A stretch of DNA of 64,000 bases from Burkholderia cepacia GG4 (GCF_000292915.1 NC_018514.1:1178001-1242000), one strand, 5' to 3'. Numbered from the stretch's first letter, positions 26,086 through 33,372 are shown. Numbers and translations are program-made. Notes: generated by a model not told the origin, from the letters alone.

Positions 26086-27093
26086 TCAGCGCACGAGAAA
26101 GCCGTAGGTCAGCGGATCGCGCTCGTCGACGATCCAGTTCGCGAATCCGCAGATGTGCGCGCTGCCCTCCACTTCCGGGATCACGGCCGGGATGTCGCCG
26201 ACCGTCGTTTCGCGCAGCACGCGCCCCTTGAACACCGTGCCGACGATCGATTCGTTGACGAGCGTGTCGCCGGCCGCGAGCAGCCCGCGCTGGTAGAGCT
26301 GCGCGACGCGGCCGCCGGTGCCGGAGCCGGTCGGCGAGCGATCGACCTCGCGATCCGCGAACACGCAGCAGTTCGCCTGCGTCGAGCCCGGATGGCGCGG
26401 CGCGTTCGCGATGATCGTGCCGTAGATATGGTTGATTTCCGGAATCTCCGGATGCACGACCGGATACTTCACGTTCGCGGCGGCCTTCACTTCCGCGCCG
26501 AAGCGGATCAGCTTTTCCACCGCCGATTCGCGCACCGGCAGGTCGAACGGCGCGCCGTCGACGTAGAAGTAGAACGCGCCGCCGTACGCGATGTCGCCGG
26601 TCACGGTGCCGAACGACGGCGTGTCGACCGACACGTCGCGCTGCCAGATGAACGACGGCACGTTGACGAAGCGCACCGGCCCCGCGTGCTCGCCGTCCCA
26701 TTTCACGAATGCTTCGATGAAGCCGCACGGCGCGTCGATGCCGACCCGCGTTTCCGGCACCGTGCGCTGCACCCAGCCGAGTTCGACCGCCGCGGTCGAC
26801 AGCGCGATCACGCCATGCCCGCAATGGTCGCTGTAGCCTTCGTTGTGCACGAAGATCACGCCGAAATCGGCGTTCGGTGACACCGGTTCGGTCAGGTAGC
26901 CGCCGTACATGTCGGCGTGGCCGCGCGGTTCGAACATCAGCGCGCGGCGGATCTCGTCGGCATTCTCCTTGAGCCACGCGCGGCGCTGGACGATCGTGTC
27001 GCCCGGCAGGCGCGGGAGCCCGCTCGTGACGATGCGGAACGCTTCGCCGCCGGTATGGACTTCGACGGTGGAAAGGGATCGGGAAATTTTCAT
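26086..27093 (-). CDS. lhpH: trans-3-hydroxy-L-proline dehydratase (proline racemase family)
   Basis: A 335-residue proline-racemase-fold enzyme. True racemases and 4-hydroxyproline epimerases use two catalytic cysteines. Here the first is present (Cys91 in DHCGHG) but the second position is threonine (Thr255 in DRSPTGSGTGGR). This Cys/Thr pair is the mark of trans-3-hydroxy-L-proline dehydratases, which release water to give delta-1-pyrroline-2-carboxylate. The gene lies 57 bases after a solute-binding protein gene, and a pyrroline-2-carboxylate reductase gene of the same pathway lies at 29399, which supports the call. 'Proline racemase' or '4-hydroxyproline epimerase' would be the likely automatic but wrong name. 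Confidence 0.85.
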   Translation of the reverse strand: MKISRSLSTVEVHTGGEAFRIVTSGLPRLPGDTIVQRRAWLKENADEIRRALMFEPRGHADMYGGYLTEPVSPNADFGVIFVHNEGYSDHCGHGVIALSTAAVELGWVQRTVPETRVGIDAPCGFIEAFVKWDGEHAGPVRFVNVPSFIWQRDVSVDTPSFGTVTGDIAYGGAFYFYVDGAPFDLPVRESAVEKLIRFGAEVKAAANVKYPVVHPEIPEINHIYGTIIANAPRHPGSTQANCCVFADREVDRSPTGSGTGGRVAQLYQRGLLAAGDTLVNESIVGTVFKGRVLRETTVGDIPAVIPEVEGSAHICGFANWIVDERDPLTYGFLVR

Positions 27094-27118
27094 GGGAACT
27101 CTGAAGCGTGAAGACGAG

Positions 27119-27141
27119 GGACGGCGGTGCGGCCGCCGTCC
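27119..27141 (-). terminator. intercistronic hairpin between binding-protein and dehydratase genes
   Basis: A perfect 9-bp stem, GGACGGCGG with CCGCCGTCC and a TGCGG-type loop, lies between the two genes. It has no T-run, so it more likely protects the upstream mRNA or attenuates than fully terminates, giving more binding protein than enzyme. Confidence 0.4.
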
Positions 27142-27149
27142 GGTGACGG

Positions 27150-28271
27150 TTACTTCGCGTACGGCTCGGGCAGGCCGTTGCGGATCACGTAGACGGTCGT
27201 CGGCGCGCCCTTCAGGTCGCCGCGCTCGTCGAACGAGTAGGTGCCGGCGACGCCCGCATAGTTCGACTTCGCCAGCTGCGCGATCAGCTTCGCCTTGTCG
27301 GTGGTCGTGCCGGCCTTGACCATCGCGTCGGCGAGCAGTTTCATGCCGTCGTAGTAGTTGACGCCGTAGACCTGCGGATCCGTGTGATAGCTGTCGTGAT
27401 ACTTCTTCAGGAATTCCCGGCCGGCCGGCGTCTTCTCGAGCGCGACGCCGCCCTGCGCGCAGTAGACGATCGAAGCCGCTTCGCCCGCGACCTTGCCCAT
27501 GTCGGCCGAGCAGATGCCGTCGCCGCCGAGCAGCTTCGCGCGCAACCCGCGCTGCTTCATCTGCTTCGCCATCGGCGCGCCCTGCGCCGCATAGCCGCCA
27601 AGGAAGATCACGTCGGGATTGCTGGCCTTGATCTTGGTAAGAATGCCGAGGAAATCGGTGGCCGACGAGCTCGTGTATTCCTGGTCGACGATCTTGATCC
27701 CGTTCGCCTTCGCGACGTTCATGAACTGCTCGGCGACGCCCTGCCCGTATGCGGTGCGATCGTCGATGACCGCGGCGGTTTTCGCGTTCAGTGTCTTGGC
27801 GGCGAAGGTCGCCATCGTGCCGCCGAGCTGTTCGTCGCTCGCGCCGATCCGGAAGATATTCTTGAAGCCCTGCCGCGTGAGCGCCGGATTCGACGCGACC
27901 GGCAGCATCGGCACGCCGGCGGTGGAATACACGCGCGAGGCGGGAATCGCGACGCCCGAGTTGTACGGCCCGAGCACCGCGACGATACCCTTGTCGACCA
28001 GGTTCTGTGCGACCTGCACGCCCGCCTTCGGATCGGCCTGGTCGTCATCGGACACCAGCTTGAACGTGACGGTCTTGCCGGCGACCTTCACACCCGCCTT
28101 GTTGAGCTCGTCAACAGCGAGCCGCGCACCGTTTTCGTTGTCCTTGCCGTTGGCGGCCTGCGGGCCGGTCAGCGGCGCCGAATGGCCGATCATCACGACT
28201 TCCTGCGCGTGCGCGGAAGTCAGCGCGCCGGCGGCAACGGCCACCGAGAGCGCGGTAACGAAGTGTCGCAT
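27150..28271 (-). CDS. LivK-type periplasmic solute-binding protein
   Basis: A 373-residue branched-chain-amino-acid-type ABC solute-binding protein (type I periplasmic fold). Sec signal peptide (about 1-23, cut after AHA before QEV); mature start VVMIGHSAPLTGPQAANGKDNENGARLA is the family signature; GPYNSGVAIPASRVY and YGVNYYDGMKLLADAM also match. Its likely ligand is 3-hydroxyproline or a related amino acid, inferred from the flanking dehydratase, GntR and reductase genes. No permease or ATPase subunit gene lies in the window, so it must borrow a transporter. AGGAG precedes the ATG at 28271; a longer frame to 28313 is not supported. Confidence 0.9.
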   Translation of the reverse strand: MRHFVTALSVAVAAGALTSAHAQEVVMIGHSAPLTGPQAANGKDNENGARLAVDELNKAGVKVAGKTVTFKLVSDDDQADPKAGVQVAQNLVDKGIVAVLGPYNSGVAIPASRVYSTAGVPMLPVASNPALTRQGFKNIFRIGASDEQLGGTMATFAAKTLNAKTAAVIDDRTAYGQGVAEQFMNVAKANGIKIVDQEYTSSSATDFLGILTKIKASNPDVIFLGGYAAQGAPMAKQMKQRGLRAKLLGGDGICSADMGKVAGEAASIVYCAQGGVALEKTPAGREFLKKYHDSYHTDPQVYGVNYYDGMKLLADAMVKAGTTTDKAKLIAQLAKSNYAGVAGTYSFDERGDLKGAPTTVYVIRNGLPEPYAK

Positions 28272-28282
28272 GGTGTCTCCTG

Positions 28283-28304
28283 ATTGGTTTAGTGTGAAAC
28301 CAAT
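28283..28304. promoter_or_regulatory. perfect operator-like dyad in the binding-protein leader
   Basis: ATTGGTTT, six bases, AAACCAAT: perfect 8-bp arms, 12 bases upstream of the start codon at 28271. FadR/GntR-type regulators often use TTGGT/ACCAA-type half sites, so this is the best candidate site for the adjacent GntR regulator. Confidence 0.6.
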
Positions 28305-28353
28305 GTAGGACACACGTGGTCGCTATGCAAGCGATTTCAAAATAATCCTAGGA

Positions 28354-28379
28354 ATTTTGGTCAATTTCAAGACCAGAAT
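28354..28379. promoter_or_regulatory. second operator-like dyad upstream of the binding-protein gene
   Basis: ATTTTGGTC, eight bases, GACCAGAAT: arms match at 8 of 9 positions. It lies 50 bases from the first dyad and 18 bases from the GntR stop, in the likely promoter of the binding-protein gene. Confidence 0.5.
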
Positions 28380-28396
28380 GATCTGATGGCTGTGCC

Positions 28397-29134
28397 TTAC
28401 TTCGGCGCGATGTCGCGCCGCACGCGGAGAATGTGCTGCTCCACATAGAACGCGGCCGCATCGGCGTCGCCGGACACGATCGCCTCGTAGATCAGACGGT
28501 GCTCCGACACGTAGAGCCGGATCCGGCCCGCGTCGTAGATCCCGTCGTCCTTCAGCCGCTTCCACAGCGGCTGGTCCATCGTCCTCGCGACTTCGTCCGC
28601 GATCTTCACGATCAGCGCATCGCCGGTCATCAGCGCGAGTTGCCGGTGGAACAACCGGTCGCTCTCGTTCCAAAGCGCGCGCTGATGCGGATCGTCGACA
28701 TCGGTGACCGTTTCCATCTGCGCGAGATAGCCTTCGGCGACGGGGTCGGCGCGGCCGTGCGCGGCCGCGAGGCGCGCGATCGCGGGCTCGAGAATGAGCC
28801 GCACGTCGAGCGTCGACGTCGGGCTGAAGTCGGCGTCGGACGCACTCTGGGTGTCGCCGCGCTGCGCGAGCACGTCGAGCGGCGCCGGCACGACGTAGGT
28901 GCCCGAATTGCGCTTCGTGAACACGAGGCCTTCGTTCTGCAACGCGCCGAGCGCCTCGCGCACGGCCGGTCGGCCGACCTGGAACAGCGCCGCGAGTTCG
29001 CGTTCCGACGGCAGCCGCGAATCGGCCGCATAGCGCCCCGCGCGGATCTCGTCGCGGATCTTCTCGGCGACCTGCTCGTAGATCTGCAGCGGCCGGAAAC
29101 CGGCTTCGAGTGATTCGGGACGCGCGGTCATCAT
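28397..29134 (-). CDS. GntR-family regulator, FadR subfamily (FCD domain)
   Basis: A 245-residue regulator. The N-terminal winged helix (about 15-80) contains LPSERELAALFQVGRPAVREALGALQNEGLV, typical of FadR-type GntR proteins. The C-terminal all-helical FCD domain (about 105-235) has the metal/ligand-binding histidines (in FHRQLAL and EHRLIYEAI). It probably senses hydroxyproline or a breakdown product and controls the flanking genes. AGGAG lies seven bases before the ATG at 29134, the first of two adjacent ATGs. It is divergent from the reductase gene and co-directional with the binding-protein and dehydratase genes. Confidence 0.9.
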   Translation of the reverse strand: MMTARPESLEAGFRPLQIYEQVAEKIRDEIRAGRYAADSRLPSERELAALFQVGRPAVREALGALQNEGLVFTKRNSGTYVVPAPLDVLAQRGDTQSASDADFSPTSTLDVRLILEPAIARLAAAHGRADPVAEGYLAQMETVTDVDDPHQRALWNESDRLFHRQLALMTGDALIVKIADEVARTMDQPLWKRLKDDGIYDAGRIRLYVSEHRLIYEAIVSGDADAAAFYVEQHILRVRRDIAPK

Positions 29135-29398
29135 CTGGGGCTCCTGCCCGGTCAAGGACGTGGAAGTGGAATGGGTTCGCACTATACCGGAGCGGCCCGG
29201 CACCGACCGGCACGGCGACCCATCTGGACGGATATTAGAACCAAAAACGGCCGTCTGCTGACTTTTCCCGGTTGCAGAGGCGGCATAAATTGGTATAAAT
29301 TCGATCCAGACGGGCTGTCCATGCTGTACCTTGCAGCCTCCGTGGCGAGCGCGGCATGCGCTCGCCGTCCACGCCCAGCGACGCAACCGACGAACACG

Positions 29399-30334
29399 AT
29401 GACCGCCCTTTCCCGGATTCCCGCTTTCGATGCGACCGAAACGGCCGCGCTGCTCGACTACCCGGCGCTGCTCGCCACGCTCAGGCGCACCGTCGCCGAA
29501 TACGCGGCGGGCGAGATCGTCAGCCCTGAACGGCTGGTCGTGCCGCTGCAGGCGGGCGGCGTGATGCTGTCGATGCCGTCGAGCGCGCGCGACCTGGCGA
29601 GCCACAAGCTCGTGAACGTGTGCCCCGGCAACGGCGCACTCGGTCTGCCGACGATCCTCGGCCAGGTGAGCGCGTACGACGCAACGACGGGCGAGATGCG
29701 CTTCGTGCTCGACGGCCCGACGGTCACGGGCCGCCGCACGGCGGCCATCACCGCGCTCGGCATCCAGGCACTGCACGGCGCCGCGCCGCGCGACATCCTG
29801 CTGATCGGCACCGGCAAGCAGGCGGCCAATCACGCGGAAGCGCTCGCGGCGATCTTTCCGGACGCGCGCCTGCATGTGCGCGGCACGAGCGCCGACGGTG
29901 CGGCCGCGTTCTGCGCCGCGCACCGTGCGCAGGCGCCGCGGCTCGCGCCGCTCGACGGCGACGCGATTCCCGATGCGATCGATGTCGTCGTCACGCTGAC
30001 CACGAGCCGCACGCCCGTCTATCGCGAAGCGGCGCGCGAAGGCCGCCTGGTGGTCGGGGTCGGCGCGTTCACCGCGGACGCCGCCGAGATCGACGCCGAC
30101 ACCGTGCGCCATAGCCGGCTCGTCGTCGACGATCTGGCTGGCGCGCGCCACGAGGCCGGCGACCTGATCGTCGCTCAGGTCGACTGGCAGCGCGTCGCGT
30201 CGCTCGCCGACGTGCTGCGCGGCGCATTCGAGCGCAGCGGGCCGCTGCTGTTCAAGAGCGTCGGCTGCGCCGCGTGGGATCTGGCCGCGTGCCGCACGGC
30301 GCGCGACGCGCTGGACGCGCGCCGGGCTGGCTGA
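29399..30334 (+). CDS. lhpI: delta-1-pyrroline-2-carboxylate reductase (ornithine cyclodeaminase/mu-crystallin family)
   Basis: A 311-residue NAD(P)H-dependent enzyme of the ornithine cyclodeaminase/mu-crystallin family. The substrate region has EIVSPERLVVPL and SHKLVNVCPGN; the nucleotide-binding loop is LLIGTGKQAANHAEALA (GxGxxA/Q type), with DGPTVTGRRTAAITALG before it. With the dehydratase at 26086 it would convert trans-3-hydroxy-L-proline to delta-1-pyrroline-2-carboxylate and then L-proline. The related reductases also accept piperideine-2-carboxylate. It is divergent from the GntR gene. No strong Shine-Dalgarno sequence precedes the ATG; the frame is open upstream to 29171 but that part looks non-coding. 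Confidence 0.85.
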   Translation: MTALSRIPAFDATETAALLDYPALLATLRRTVAEYAAGEIVSPERLVVPLQAGGVMLSMPSSARDLASHKLVNVCPGNGALGLPTILGQVSAYDATTGEMRFVLDGPTVTGRRTAAITALGIQALHGAAPRDILLIGTGKQAANHAEALAAIFPDARLHVRGTSADGAAAFCAAHRAQAPRLAPLDGDAIPDAIDVVVTLTTSRTPVYREAAREGRLVVGVGAFTADAAEIDADTVRHSRLVVDDLAGARHEAGDLIVAQVDWQRVASLADVLRGAFERSGPLLFKSVGCAAWDLAACRTARDALDARRAG

Positions 30335-30423
30335 TTCGGCGGCGGCGACGGCCGGCGCGGGCATCCGCCGGCTGCGCGCCGCGCGTCCGGCACCCCCGCC
30401 CGGGGCGCCTCCACTTCCCCGTA

Positions 30424-30451
30424 CGCGTTGTAGGAAACACCCTACAACGCG
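30424..30451. promoter_or_regulatory. 11-bp perfect dyad, NarL/GacA-like operator candidate
   Basis: CGCGTTGTAGG, AAACAC, CCTACAACGCG. The arms are perfect and the core TGTAGG-N6-CCTACA has the same layout as the GacA box (TGTAAG-N6-CTTACA). It is about 70 bases before the receiver-protein start codon. Confidence 0.6.
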
Positions 30452-30521
30452 GCGAAGCGGCCTACACGAACTTCCAATTCGGCCGATTTCATTTTTGGCG
30501 GCACAACACGATACTGCCGGC

Positions 30522-30929
30522 ATGAATGCCAGCCTGTCCTCCGCCGCCGCGCTCAGGGTGTTTCTCGTCGATCACGCCATTGCCGTCCGGCAACGGATCG
30601 CGCTGCTCGTCGGCGCGATCCGCGGCGTCGTGGTCGTCGGCGAGGCGGAAGACGGCCAGGACGCATTGGCGCACATCCGCAGCAGCCACGCGGATGTCGT
30701 GATCGTCGACCTGCGGCTCGCGGACGGCAGCGGTCTCGACCTGATCGGGATGCTGTCGAAGGCCGCGCCGCGCATCGTCACGATCGTGCTGACGAACCAT
30801 TCGGCGCCGGCATTCAGAGAGGCATGCGCGACGGCCGGAGCCGACTATTTCTTCGACAAGACCGCCGAATTCGACGCCGCGTGCCGCGTCATCGAATCCC
30901 TGGTGCACGCTCGCGCGCAGCACCCCTGA
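30522..30929 (+). CDS. receiver-only response regulator
   Basis: A 135-residue single receiver domain with no output domain. Phospho-acceptor Asp is in VVIVDLRLADGSG; the switch Thr/Ser is in IVLTNHSAP; the conserved Lys is in YFFDKTAEF. The second acidic residue of the pair after the first strand is His (FLVDHA), which may weaken Mg2+ binding. The stop is 17 bases before the FNR-type gene, so the two are probably co-transcribed. It could act as a phosphate sink, shuttle or allosteric partner. A strong dyad lies upstream. Confidence 0.85.
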   Translation: MNASLSSAAALRVFLVDHAIAVRQRIALLVGAIRGVVVVGEAEDGQDALAHIRSSHADVVIVDLRLADGSGLDLIGMLSKAAPRIVTIVLTNHSAPAFREACATAGADYFFDKTAEFDAACRVIESLVHARAQHP

Positions 30930-30946
30930 CCGAGCCGGAGTGACTC

Positions 30947-31726
30947 ATGTCTACTGCCACCGCCTGCGCCGCCGACCCGGCCGTCGCGCCTAGGCCCACG
31001 ATGCCGCTTCGTGCGGTCGCGCGCACCGACGCCGCGAAGCAACCTGCCGCGCGCTGCTCGGTCTGCTCGATGCGCTCGATGTGCCTGCCGCCGCACCTGA
31101 CGCCGGCCGAGTACGGCCGGCTCGACGCGATCATCTGCTCGACCCGCCAGGTTCGGCAGGGCGACGCGCTGTTCCGCACCGATGATCCGTTCCACAGCAT
31201 CTACGCGGTGCGCGCGGGCTCGTTCAAGACGGTGATGATGCATCGCGACGGCCGCGAGCACGTGACGGGGTTCCAGATCGCCGGCGAAACGCTCGGGATG
31301 GACGGTATCGGCGGCGGCCAGCACTGCTGCGACGCGATCGCGCTCGAGGACAGCGTCGTCTGCATCATCCCGTTCGGCGCGCTCGAGGCGGCGTGCCGCG
31401 AAATGAAGTCGATGCAGCATTTTCTCTACCAGATGCTGAGCAGCGAGATCGTCCGGGAATCGAGCCAGATGCTGTTGCTCGGCACCATGTCGGCCGAGCA
31501 GCGTGTCGCGCATTTCCTGCTGAACCTGTCGTCGCGCTTCGAGGCGCGCGGCTATTCGGCATCGGAATTCAACCTGCGGATGACGCGCGAGGAAATCGGC
31601 TGCTATCTCGGGATGAAGCTCGAGACCGTCAGCCGGATGTTCTCGCGGTTCCATCGGGAATCGCTGGTCGAAACGCGCGGCAAGCGCGTACGGATCATCG
31701 ACGCACCGGCGCTCGCGCGGGTCTGA
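30947..31726 (+). CDS. fnr: FNR-type oxygen-sensing transcriptional regulator
   Basis: A 259-residue Crp/Fnr-family regulator. Cys37, Cys40 and Cys46 (CSVCSMRSMC) plus Cys139 (EDSVVCII) have exactly the spacing of Cys20/23/29/122 of E. coli FNR, so an oxygen-labile [4Fe-4S] cluster is expected. The cyclic-nucleotide-like domain spans about 65-175, and the DNA-binding helix (MTREEIGCYLGMKLETVSRMFSRF) matches FNR residues that read TTGAT half sites. GGAG lies eight bases before the ATG. Its likely targets nearby carry FNR-like boxes at 32848, 15641 and 11073. Adjacent to a receiver-only protein. Confidence 0.92.
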   Translation: MSTATACAADPAVAPRPTMPLRAVARTDAAKQPAARCSVCSMRSMCLPPHLTPAEYGRLDAIICSTRQVRQGDALFRTDDPFHSIYAVRAGSFKTVMMHRDGREHVTGFQIAGETLGMDGIGGGQHCCDAIALEDSVVCIIPFGALEAACREMKSMQHFLYQMLSSEIVRESSQMLLLGTMSAEQRVAHFLLNLSSRFEARGYSASEFNLRMTREEIGCYLGMKLETVSRMFSRFHRESLVETRGKRVRIIDAPALARV

Positions 31727-31744
31727 CGCGCGGCACGGCATGCG

Positions 31745-32098
31745 TCAGCGCGCGGCATCGCCCGCCGCGACCGCACGCATCGCGAGCACGGCAGGCTTGC
31801 CCGCCTGCGACACGGACAGCGCCTGTTCCGCCAGCGCGAACGCGCGGTGCAGCATCTCGTTCACGTCGTCGCCGGTGAAGCACGGCAGCGCTGCCGGCGC
31901 GTGCCCGTGCATGACCAGCTCCAGCCGCACGTCGTAGGTCCGGCCGCCGTCGACGGTCGTGCGCGACTCGATCGCCAGATGGCAATCGTCGAGCCGTGCG
32001 CGGAATCGTTCGAGCCGCACCAGCTGCGCGCCCGCTTCCGCTTCGAGTGCGGCGGACCCCGCGAATCCGACGCAGACGATCTGCATGCCCACGCCCAT
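31745..32098 (-). CDS. probable HPF/RaiA-type ribosome-associated protein
   Basis: A 117-residue protein whose layout resembles the hibernation-promoting-factor fold: first strand MQIVCVGFAG, helix and LVRLERFRARLDDCHLAIESR, strand YDVRLELVMHG and the helix GDDVNEMLHRAFALAEQAL (HPF proteins typically show a D-D-x-x-A-x-D helix here). Such proteins bind the ribosome decoding region and silence it during stress. The similarity is to fold pattern rather than strong identity, so I rate it as probable. AGGAGG lies six bases before the ATG at 32098; the frame extends upstream to 32218 without support. Convergent with the FNR gene. Confidence 0.6.
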   Translation of the reverse strand: MGVGMQIVCVGFAGSAALEAEAGAQLVRLERFRARLDDCHLAIESRTTVDGGRTYDVRLELVMHGHAPAALPCFTGDDVNEMLHRAFALAEQALSVSQAGKPAVLAMRAVAAGDAAR

Positions 32099-32249
32099 GT
32101 CGTTCCTCCTGACGGGGTTGCCCGCTCGTCGACCGCGCTGCCTGTCCCCTGATTCCCTGATCCGCCCGTACCGCCATCCGGCGGCACGCGTGTCGCGCGC
32201 CGCGACCGCTGCGGGCATTGCATTCGCGCATCCGCCGGCGCGAGGCCGT

Positions 32250-32489
32250 TCACACGCTGAATATCTGCGACGCCTTCATTTCGATCCACGTCATCCCGGC
32301 CCGCAGCCCTTCGATCGCCGCCTCGTGCTCGGTCGGGTACGCATGACTGTGCTCGAACGTGTGGTGGAAGCGCGCCGGCCCGGTGCCGTGCTCGACCGAC
32401 ACGCGGCAGCGGAACTCGCCCGATTCGCATGCCCGCGTCTCGACCTCGACCGACCAGTCGCGCTCATGAATAGTGCCCTGCAGTGTCAT
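32250..32489 (-). CDS. hypothetical protein (79 aa)
   Basis: A small acidic soluble protein with a beta-rich first half (TIHERDWSVEVETRACESGEFRCRVSVEH) and a short helical end (AAIEGLRAGMTWIEMKASQ). I do not recognise its family. AGGAGG lies five bases before the ATG, a strong start. It lies 17 bases downstream of the DUF1488-like gene and on the same strand, so it is almost certainly in one operon with it and probably with the HPF-like gene. Low-oxygen or stress role inferred from the FNR-like box ahead of the operon. Confidence 0.7.
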   Translation of the reverse strand: MTLQGTIHERDWSVEVETRACESGEFRCRVSVEHGTGPARFHHTFEHSHAYPTEHEAAIEGLRAGMTWIEMKASQIFSV

Positions 32490-32506
32490 GCGCCCCTCCT
32501 GGGGTG

Positions 32507-32797
32507 TCAGTCGTCGAGCCGGAAATGCCCGCTGTGCAACAACACCGGCCGGCCGCCGATTTCGTCGAGCATCCGTCGTGCCATCGCCTCGATCGCCGAC
32601 CGGTGCGCTTCGAACGCGCCCAGCAGGTCACGTTCGAGCAGCGACGGCGCGCCGAAATGGTCTTCCAGCGCTTCGGCCGTGATCGCGCACTGCACGCAGC
32701 GGCCGTCGACCAGCGCCGAAAACGCAACGACGAGATCGCGTGCGCAATATTCGGGCGGTTCCGGTGGAAAGGCAATCTGCATCTGTCCGCCTGTCAT
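32507..32797 (-). CDS. DUF1488 family protein
   Basis: A 96-residue protein resembling DUF1488: an N-terminal strand pair (DLVVAFSALVDGRCVQCAITAEALEDHFG) followed by a long helix with the LLGAFEAHRSAIEAMARRML segment. DUF1488 members are small proteobacterial proteins of unknown function. The start at 32797 is preferred over 32782 and 32833, though the ribosome binding site (GGAG, 10 bases away) is modest. It heads a likely three-gene unit with the next two minus-strand genes, and a symmetric FNR-like dyad lies 51-64 bases before its start codon, the right place for a class II activator site. Confidence 0.7.
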   Translation of the reverse strand: MTGGQMQIAFPPEPPEYCARDLVVAFSALVDGRCVQCAITAEALEDHFGAPSLLERDLLGAFEAHRSAIEAMARRMLDEIGGRPVLLHSGHFRLDD

Positions 32798-32847
32798 CGT
32801 GGAGACGCTCCCATGACATGAGCATAGTGGCATGCACCGCCGCGCGC

Positions 32848-32861
32848 TTGACCCACGTCAA
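32848..32861 (-). promoter_or_regulatory. FNR/ANR-like dyad upstream of the DUF1488 operon
   Basis: TTGAC-CCAC-GTCAA is perfectly symmetric and differs from the FNR consensus TTGAT-N4-ATCAA at one base in each half. Its centre is about 58 bases before the start codon, so a start site 41 bases downstream would leave a leader of about 16 bases. Confidence 0.55.
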
Positions 32862-32914
32862 GCGGTTCGCTGCATTGCACGATGCGACGCCGCGATCGCA
32901 CCGCGGGCGGGTGT

Positions 32915-33313
32915 TCAGCCCGCGTCCGCGGCGATCGCCGCGCCGCGCTCCGCCAGCAACTCGCGCAGCACGCTGCGATGGCAGCGGTGCTCGTCCTCGC
33001 AATAGCAGCCGATCGAAAACGCGGTCGTCGCCGACAGCGCCGCCAGCAGGTCCAGCACTTTCGACGCGTCGCCGTGCGCCATCTCCGCGCGGAAGTGGCG
33101 CGTGAACGCACGCCATTGCGCGTCGGTCTCGACGGCCAGCGCCTGCGCGACGAGCTCGGGGCTCGGCGACAGCGTCGGCAGCCACACATCATAGTAGTTG
33201 CGCGATGCGAACTCCGCTTTCGGTACCCCGCGCGGCGGCCGCCGCACCGTGCCGATCCTCAGGCCCTCGCCGGCAGCACGCGGCGTGCCGAGCCGTACGA
33301 TTCGAATAGCCAT
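32915..33313 (-). CDS. DUF488 family protein
   Basis: A 132-residue protein of the DUF488 family. Recognisable parts are the N-terminal MAIRIVRLGTPRAAGEGLRIGTVRRPPRG, the NYYDVWLPTLSPSPELV segment and the C-terminal FSIGCYCEDEHRCHRSVLRELL, where the closely spaced Cys and His residues are a family hallmark (resembling a reactive-cysteine or metal site). The family's function is unknown. AAGGAG lies five bases before the ATG. It follows the tyrB terminator, so it is a separate transcription unit. Strand and position suggest possible co-expression with the stress genes downstream. Confidence 0.85.
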   Translation of the reverse strand: MAIRIVRLGTPRAAGEGLRIGTVRRPPRGVPKAEFASRNYYDVWLPTLSPSPELVAQALAVETDAQWRAFTRHFRAEMAHGDASKVLDLLAALSATTAFSIGCYCEDEHRCHRSVLRELLAERGAAIAADAG

Positions 33314-33372
33314 GCCACTCCTTCGTCGTGGGTTCGATCCCCCATCGTACCGCTGCGCCGACGCCGCGCAAG

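Noticed and set aside
26086..27093. 4-hydroxyproline epimerase or proline racemase
   Set aside because: The second catalytic cysteine is Thr255, and the neighbouring reductase fits the dehydratase pathway.
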